Origin: Ktedonobacterales bacterium
GTDB lineage: Bacteria > Chloroflexota > Ktedonobacteria > Ktedonobacterales > JADMIN01
Length of the DNA: 34,205 nt
Reading direction: 5' to 3'
Assembly (NCBI GenBank): GCA_025935195.1
Contig: JAICVS010000034.1
Span: 1 to 34,205 of the forward strand
This document shows, one piece after another, positions 29,382 to 34,205 of the stretch. Under the pieces are notes generated by a model. It did not search any database. It was not told where the DNA came from and saw nothing but the letters and a program-made list of their open reading frames with translations. Each line of letters starts with the position of its first letter. Position 1 is the stretch's first letter. A program made the position numbers and the translations under genes.

Positions 29382-31022
29382 TCAGGTGCGGGACGCGACC
29401 AGCTCTTCGATGCGCGCGGTTGCCGCCTCGCGGGTGACACGGCCGGCCAGCAGGTCGTCCAGCACGCCGCCGATGGCCTGAGTGCGCGCCACGGCGGCGG
29501 ATGGGATAGCGGTGGCGACGCTGGGCGTCACGATAGCGGGCATCACCATGGCCGGTGTCGCGGGTGTGCCGACCCACCAGCCTTCGGAGCGCGCCTGCTG
29601 CACGTAGATGCCCACCACCAGCAGCCCGATCACCAGCGCCGACGCGGCGCTACGCGCCAGCTCCTGCCAGTTGTCGAGCGGTGAGCCGAGCGCCGCCGTG
29701 GCGAGTGTGAACAGCAGGAACACCAGCGCGAGCGCGCCGGTGGCGATCCCCGCCGCGAGCAGGATGAGACCGAAGCCGCGACGCGGGGTGCGGATGCCCA
29801 GCGCCAGGCTGCGCTGGCGCAGACGCAGGGCGGCGGGGATGTACGCCACGCCGGTGAGCGCCAGGGCGAGCGAGATCGCCCAACTCTCCGCCGTCGGCTG
29901 TGGCGCTCCGGGTGAGACGAGCTCGATCAGCCGGTACAGCACCATGCCGCAGCCAACCCAGAACGGCACGGCGAGCAGCCCGGCCGTCACCGCCAGCACG
30001 GATAGCCCCATCGTATGCGCGTCGAGCGGGCCACGGCCGGCCTCACGCGCCAGCCAGAGGGCGTAGACCAGCGCCAGGCCGGAGCCGAACAGGGCCGGCG
30101 AGAGGAACTCGTAGCGCCCAGCGAAATCGAGGACCGAGGGCGCGATGCCGAACGCCGCGCGCAGCAGCAGCTCGGCCGCGCGCTCGATCCCGAACAGGAG
30201 CGCGATCACCCCGGCGGCGTAGCCGGCGAAATGCACCACCTGGCGCAGCGTCGAGCGCATGTCGCGGCGCGCGAGCAGCCCATAGCCGATCCAGGCCACG
30301 ACCGCGAACGCCGCCGCCGCCCAGGCGCCTGCCAGAATGCTCCCATCCACGACGCCGATCGCATCCACGACACATGATGGCGCGCCGGCCGGAGACGGGA
30401 ATCCAATGCCGCCACCAGGCACGCAGGTGAGCAGCCCGGTTTGCAGCAGGATTTGCAGCAGCGTTTGGTGCAGCGCGGATGTGACCTGGCCGATTACGAA
30501 GAAGAGCAGCGTGACGAGCTGCATGCCGTAGAAGTGGATGCGCTGCAAGACGAGCGCGGCCCCCGGACCGGCCTGCGCGCGCCGCCGCTCGGCTTCGAGC
30601 AGCGCGAAGAGGCCCAGGAAGACCAGCGCGGTCGCGTAGGCGGGCGCGAGCCCGCCGCCGAAGGGGCGACCGATGGTGCTGAGCGCGATGGTGCCGGCGA
30701 TGAGCGCGGTTAGCGCGGCGGCGAACTCGGCCAGGTTCAGGAAGAGGGCGCGCACCGCGCCCGCGCCGGCCTGGGCGTCGGCCACCTGATCGCGGCGGAT
30801 CAGCCAGTAGTGTAGGCCGCCCAGCACCGCGGTGATCAGCCAGGCCAGCACGGCGAACACCGCCGGACGCACGACCTCCGCCTGGGTGAGCGTGCGTTGG
30901 CTCTCGCCGTTGAGCGGTGTCGCGGAGAAGACTGTGCCCAGGAACACCGCCGTCGCGACGGCGGCGAAGAAGAGCAGAAACAGCACGACAACGTACAGGT
31001 AGATGCGATACAGCGCGCGCAT
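29382..31022 (-). CDS. Multi-pass membrane protein, possible DUF5671 repeats
   Basis: A 546-residue integral membrane protein with about a dozen hydrophobic spans and no catalytic motif that I recognise. It opens with MRALYRIYLYVVVLFLLFFAAVATAVFL. Similar openings recur through the chain (for example LQRIHFYGMQLVTLLFFVIG and LRQVVHFAGYAAGVIALLFGIERA). These suggest repeated helical pairs of the DUF5671 type known from Chloroflexota; this is tentative. The C-terminal 60 residues are soluble and end in a short helix (GGVLDDLLAGRVTREAATARIEELV), which resembles a SHOCT-like tail. A TATACT box lies 63 bases upstream. The function is unknown. Confidence 0.7.
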   Translation of the reverse strand: MRALYRIYLYVVVLFLLFFAAVATAVFLGTVFSATPLNGESQRTLTQAEVVRPAVFAVLAWLITAVLGGLHYWLIRRDQVADAQAGAGAVRALFLNLAEFAAALTALIAGTIALSTIGRPFGGGLAPAYATALVFLGLFALLEAERRRAQAGPGAALVLQRIHFYGMQLVTLLFFVIGQVTSALHQTLLQILLQTGLLTCVPGGGIGFPSPAGAPSCVVDAIGVVDGSILAGAWAAAAFAVVAWIGYGLLARRDMRSTLRQVVHFAGYAAGVIALLFGIERAAELLLRAAFGIAPSVLDFAGRYEFLSPALFGSGLALVYALWLAREAGRGPLDAHTMGLSVLAVTAGLLAVPFWVGCGMVLYRLIELVSPGAPQPTAESWAISLALALTGVAYIPAALRLRQRSLALGIRTPRRGFGLILLAAGIATGALALVFLLFTLATAALGSPLDNWQELARSAASALVIGLLVVGIYVQQARSEGWWVGTPATPAMVMPAIVTPSVATAIPSAAVARTQAIGGVLDDLLAGRVTREAATARIEELVASRT

Positions 31023-31084
31023 CGCCGCACCTCCCCCAACTCAGTCCCCGGCGCGGCGCACCAGAACGCCTGCCTCTATAGCTG

Positions 31085-31090
31085 AGTATA
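31085..31090 (-). promoter_or_regulatory. TATACT -10 candidate for the membrane protein gene
   Basis: TATACT on the - strand, 63 bases upstream of the start at 31022, with no clear -35 box. Confidence 0.4.
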
Positions 31091-31183
31091 TCCCACCGCC
31101 CAACGCCACGAATATGCGCTCCGTCACACCCTTGTCACACGCTCGTCACACCATGCCAGCAAGGTCTACCGCGCGCCCGGCGC

Positions 31184-31750
31184 TCAGTTCAAGCCGACTG
31201 GATGGTAGCCGTTCTGCTTCTCACAGACGTGACGATCTTCCATCGGCCGGCCACAGAAGGGGCAGCGCGGCCGCCCAGTGGCCAGGATGCTCAGTAGATG
31301 CGCGCTCAGGCGCGTCGCCTGCGCGCGGCTGATGACCGCCGCGAAGTGCGGCTCCGCATCCTCGCGCACTGTCAGCTCGCCGCCCTCCTGTTCGACCAGC
31401 TCCATCGGCGTGGCGCGCAACAGGATCAGGTCGGCGTCAGGGTCGTAGCCGAGCTGCATCGCCGCGACCTGGAACTCCACGTCGGGACTCTCCGGGAAGT
31501 CGCCGGGCGCAGCGGGCGGTGGCGCGACATCGGCCAGCGCCTCCGGCCGCAGCACCTCGCCGCCGGCAATGCGGGCCAGCAGCCGGTCCACCGCCAGTGA
31601 CAACTGCTCGAGCTGTTCCCGCTCCAGCCAGAGGCTCGCGGTCAGCGCGCCGCTGCGCGCGAAGAGGCGGAAGCGGCGCTCCCCCGGCTTGCCGATAGCC
31701 TCCGCGTCGAGCAGCTCCGCGCGCCCGAAATCGTGCAGTTCCTCACTCAT
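31184..31750 (-). CDS. DUF3090 family protein
   Basis: A 188-residue protein of the DUF3090 family, found mainly in Actinobacteria and Chloroflexota and of unknown function. The N-terminal half reads GKPGERRFRLFARSGALTASLWLEREQLEQLSLAVDRLL, the family core. The C-terminus carries a zinc-ribbon-like CPFCGRPMEDRHVCEKQNG with three Cys and one His able to bind a metal. The start at 31750 fits the family; GAGGCGG lies upstream. A TACACT hexamer (31837-31842, - strand) is a possible -10 box. In Actinobacteria this family often neighbours a phosphomutase and a SCO1664-type gene; that context is missing here. Confidence 0.82.
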   Translation of the reverse strand: MSEELHDFGRAELLDAEAIGKPGERRFRLFARSGALTASLWLEREQLEQLSLAVDRLLARIAGGEVLRPEALADVAPPPAAPGDFPESPDVEFQVAAMQLGYDPDADLILLRATPMELVEQEGGELTVREDAEPHFAAVISRAQATRLSAHLLSILATGRPRCPFCGRPMEDRHVCEKQNGYHPVGLN

Positions 31751-31875
31751 CGTGGCCGCCTCATCTCTCTGCCGGTCGCCGTTATGCCGCCGCGCGTCGC
31801 CTCCCTGCCGCGCTCTCCCGGCGCGGCGCACAGTGGAGTGTAGCACCGCCGCGCCCGTCCGGCAAACAGCCGCAA

Positions 31876-33279
31876 TCAGGCGGGCGGCCGCTCAGGCGCC
31901 ACCTCGCGCGCGTAGAAGGTGACGCCGAGCACGCCGACCAGCGTCGCCACGGCCAGCGTGGGCAGGCCGACGATTAGCAGGGCGGTGCCGGATCGCTCGT
32001 GCATGGCCGAGGAGATGCCACCGACGACGCGCGGCGACCAGGCATCTCCCAACAGGTGTGAGAGCAGCAGCGTCACAGCGACCGCCGTCGCTCGCAGCGC
32101 GCGTGGTGTCGCGTCTTGCAGCGAGGCCGTGAGCGGTCCAGCGGGGATGTAGAGCGCCAGGATCGCCACCGTCCCGGCGGCGACGAAGAGCGGCAGCGAG
32201 GCGGAGAGCAGCATCACCGCGTAGCAGGGCAGCGCCAGCCCGAAGCCGACGCCGGCCGCGAGCAGCCGGCCGCCGCGCACACGGCGGCCGAGCCAGTCGG
32301 CCAGATAGCCACCGAGGATGGCGCCACTCACGCCGCCGGCCACCACCACAACGCCGATCACCGCATTCGCCTGCCACATGCCGAGCCGGAACGGGCCGTT
32401 CGACGAGCGCATGTAGATGGGCAGGAAGGTGATGGCGGGCGTGGCGGTGATGTTGATCGCCGCTTGCAGCACGATCACCAGCCAGACGGTGCGGATGCTC
32501 AGCACGGCGCGGATGCGGCCGAGCGCCTCGCGCGCCTGGTCGCCGGCCGTCGCGCCGGCCGCCGCTTCTGTGAGCGCCGGTGGCTTGCGTGCATAGGCCG
32601 AGGATTCGCCGGGCGCGTGCGGTGGATTGTCGGCCACGCGCCACATGAGATAGGCGAGCAGCAGGCCCGGCGGCCCGGTGATGAGGAAGGCGATGCGCCA
32701 GCCCAGGCTCGGCCCCAGCGTCACCAGCAGCACCCCACTCAGCGCGAAGGCCAGTGCCCCGCCCACGAGCTGGCCCGCCTGCCAGCGGCTCATGACGCGC
32801 GCGCGCTGCTCCAGTGGGAAGTAGGCGCTGAGCAGGGCCGTGCCGGCGGGATAGTAGCTGGCCTCGCCGATGCCGACGCCGGCACGCATGGCGAAGAGGC
32901 CGGCGAACCCGCGCGCCAGCCCGGTGCCGATGCTCGCCAGGCTCCAGACGGCCACGCCGACCGCCACCACGCGCGCGCGCGCGACGCGATCGGCGATCAG
33001 CCCCAGCGGCAGCGCGGCGAGTGTGTAGATCAGCACGAACGCGCTCGCCAGCAGGCCGATGTCGCGGTCGCGCAGGTGGAAGTCCGCTTTGAGGGTGGGG
33101 CCGACGGCGACGACCAGCAGCCGATCCAGGTAGTTGAGCGCGTTGATGGCGAACATCAGGCCGAAGACCACGGCGGGGCTGCGGATGGGCCCACGCCGCG
33201 TGCGCGTCGGCGCGGCCGGTTGGCCGGTCATTGACGCATCGGTTCCCGCGCCTGACGATGGGGCGCGGCCTTCGACCAT
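31876..33279 (-). CDS. MFS transporter (spinster-like)
   Basis: A 467-residue major facilitator with 12 predicted membrane segments. After a hydrophilic N-terminus the first span contains FAINALNYLDRLLVVAVGPTLKADF, typical of spinster/ExuT-like MFS members. The loop 2-3 motif is GLIADRVARARVV (the conserved GxLaDrxGRR type), and the ARGFAGLFAMRAGVGIGEASYYPAG segment (helix 4) strongly resembles spinster-type carriers. A second copy of the loop motif, GYLADWLGRRVRGGR, follows helix 8. ATG at 33279 is chosen because GAGGAA lies upstream; 33231 and 33351 are alternatives. The substrate is unknown; lipids, sugars or organic acids are possible. Confidence 0.85.
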   Translation of the reverse strand: MVEGRAPSSGAGTDASMTGQPAAPTRTRRGPIRSPAVVFGLMFAINALNYLDRLLVVAVGPTLKADFHLRDRDIGLLASAFVLIYTLAALPLGLIADRVARARVVAVGVAVWSLASIGTGLARGFAGLFAMRAGVGIGEASYYPAGTALLSAYFPLEQRARVMSRWQAGQLVGGALAFALSGVLLVTLGPSLGWRIAFLITGPPGLLLAYLMWRVADNPPHAPGESSAYARKPPALTEAAAGATAGDQAREALGRIRAVLSIRTVWLVIVLQAAINITATPAITFLPIYMRSSNGPFRLGMWQANAVIGVVVVAGGVSGAILGGYLADWLGRRVRGGRLLAAGVGFGLALPCYAVMLLSASLPLFVAAGTVAILALYIPAGPLTASLQDATPRALRATAVAVTLLLSHLLGDAWSPRVVGGISSAMHERSGTALLIVGLPTLAVATLVGVLGVTFYAREVAPERPPA

Positions 33280-33395
33280 TGGTTTCCTCGCCACGTTCGG
33301 CTCCCTCTCGCGCGGCGGCTCACCGCGCTCCGCATCCACACCTGCCGCCACACGTTCCGCGCCGCCACGCTACGCCATGGTACCGTCTCAGACTA

Positions 33396-34205
33396 TCACA
33401 GAACCCGCGGCGGCGGCGTTTGGATGCGCAGAATGGCGTAGCGGTCCCAGCCGGCGTAGTCCGCGCCCACGCGCACGGCGCAGCCGGGAAACGCCGCGCG
33501 TGCCAGCGCCTCGACGGCGGCGCGCTGATCGTAGCCGAACTCCAGCCCGACGACCGCGCCCGGCCGCAAGTGCGCCGGCGCTTCGGTGAAGAGGCGGCGC
33601 AGGTGGCCCAGGCCGTCGCCGCCGCCATAGAGCGCGAGCGCCGGCTCGTACGCGCGCACGTCCGGCGGCAGCGTGGCGGCGTCGCGCGGGGCGACGTAGG
33701 GCAGGTTGGCGAGCAGCAGGTCCACCGGCTCCGGCAGCGGGGCGAGCAGGTCGCCCTGAAGGAAGGTGACGCGCTCGGCCACACCCAGGCGCGCGGCGTT
33801 CTCACGCGCCAGCGCCAGCGCGCCGAGGGAGACATCGGTGGCGTAGACGCGCGGCAAGCGCGGCTCCAGCGCGGCCAGGCTGAGGGCGATGGCGCCGGAG
33901 CCGGTGCCGATGTCGGCGGCGATGGGATACGCGCCGGCGTCGAGCCTCGTACGTGCTTCTGTCAGGGCTGCCTCCACCAGGAGCTCGGTTTCGGGGCGGG
34001 GGATGAGGGCGCGCGCGTCGGTAAGGAAGTCCAGGCTGAGGAACTCGCGATGGCCGACGAGATAGGCAACGGGCTCGCCGGCCGCGCGCCGCGCCACCAG
34101 CGCCGCGTACGCGGTTGCCCGCGCGTCCGCCAGCGTCCGTTCGGGATAGGCCAGCAGGGCGGCACGCGCGGAGCCGGTGACGTGGGAGAGCAGCACCTGC
34201 GCGTC
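33396..34205 (-). CDS. prmC: Release factor glutamine methyltransferase PrmC, 5' end outside the window
   Basis: 269 residues of the SAM-dependent enzyme that methylates the Gln of the GGQ motif in peptide-chain release factors RF1/RF2. The N-terminal helical part is cut by the window edge; the frame stays open to the last base. Seen are GEPVAYLVGHREFLSLDF, RPETELLVEAAL, the SAM motif ADIGTGSGAIALSLA, and NLPYVAPRD, which takes the place of the usual NPPY catalytic loop with Leu for the first Pro. GDGLGHLRRLF and LEFGYDQ follow as in the family. In many genomes it follows prfA; what lies upstream here cannot be seen. Confidence 0.9.
   Translation of the reverse strand, partial: DAQVLLSHVTGSARAALLAYPERTLADARATAYAALVARRAAGEPVAYLVGHREFLSLDFLTDARALIPRPETELLVEAALTEARTRLDAGAYPIAADIGTGSGAIALSLAALEPRLPRVYATDVSLGALALARENAARLGVAERVTFLQGDLLAPLPEPVDLLLANLPYVAPRDAATLPPDVRAYEPALALYGGGDGLGHLRRLFTEAPAHLRPGAVVGLEFGYDQRAAVEALARAAFPGCAVRVGADYAGWDRYAILRIQTPPPRVL

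Noticed and set aside
30015-31085. Several + strand frames opposite the large membrane protein gene
   Set aside because: They are antisense shadows with Arg/Ala/Gly-rich composition, no RBS and no recognisable motif.

Overview
The window is about two-thirds GC and densely packed. It most likely comes from a member of the Chloroflexota (Thermomicrobia-like or a related uncultured lineage). This is inferred from gene content only: a Tad pilus locus with no outer-membrane secretin, a DegS/DegU-type two-component pair, a DhnA/FbaB-type class I aldolase, a DUF3090 protein, a KGG-repeat stress protein and an NLPY-type PrmC. No rRNA, tRNA or CRISPR array was seen.

Left part (1-5796, + strand): a surface-polysaccharide operon with a 45-residue membrane peptide, an O-antigen ligase/polymerase-like protein, two GT4 glycosyltransferases and a membrane GT2. 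It is followed by a probably leaderless adenosine-deaminase-family gene (5943-6998). A yceI gene (-) and a tetR gene (+) diverge around 7693-8067, where promoters and two related operator-like motifs can be read. A KGG stress protein (-) follows, with a good intrinsic terminator.

Middle part (9076-17588): a repeat-rich non-coding stretch of about 1 kb precedes a CoA-ester operon: benzoate-CoA ligase, a GNAT gene broken by a frameshift, and alpha and beta subunits of a family I CoA-transferase. A Cys-rich lipoprotein and then an enoyl-CoA hydratase/PaaJ-PcaF-type thiolase pair follow. Together they suggest activation of an aromatic or similar acid to its CoA ester, CoA transfer, and beta-oxidation-type cleavage to acetyl-CoA. 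No ring-opening enzyme is present.

Tad locus (18187-28020, - strand; transcription order right to left): NarL/DegU-type regulator, DegS-type soluble histidine kinase, Flp pilin (50 residues), CpaB, CpaE with an intact receiver domain and an unusual P-loop, CpaF ATPase, a short ORF, TadB and TadC. The short ORF between cpaF and tadB looks like the C-terminal remnant of an IscB (RRXRR/HNH, IS200/IS605-associated RNA-guided nuclease) gene caught inside the pilus operon. This is the most surprising item in the window. No secretin, prepilin peptidase or TadE/F is seen here.

Right part (28270-34205, - strand): class I fructose-bisphosphate aldolase, a multi-pass membrane protein, a DUF3090 protein, an MFS transporter and a 5'-truncated prmC that runs off the window.

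Three families of short palindromic repeats are dispersed between genes. A recurring TATACT hexamer lies upstream of several genes and probably represents the local -10 element.
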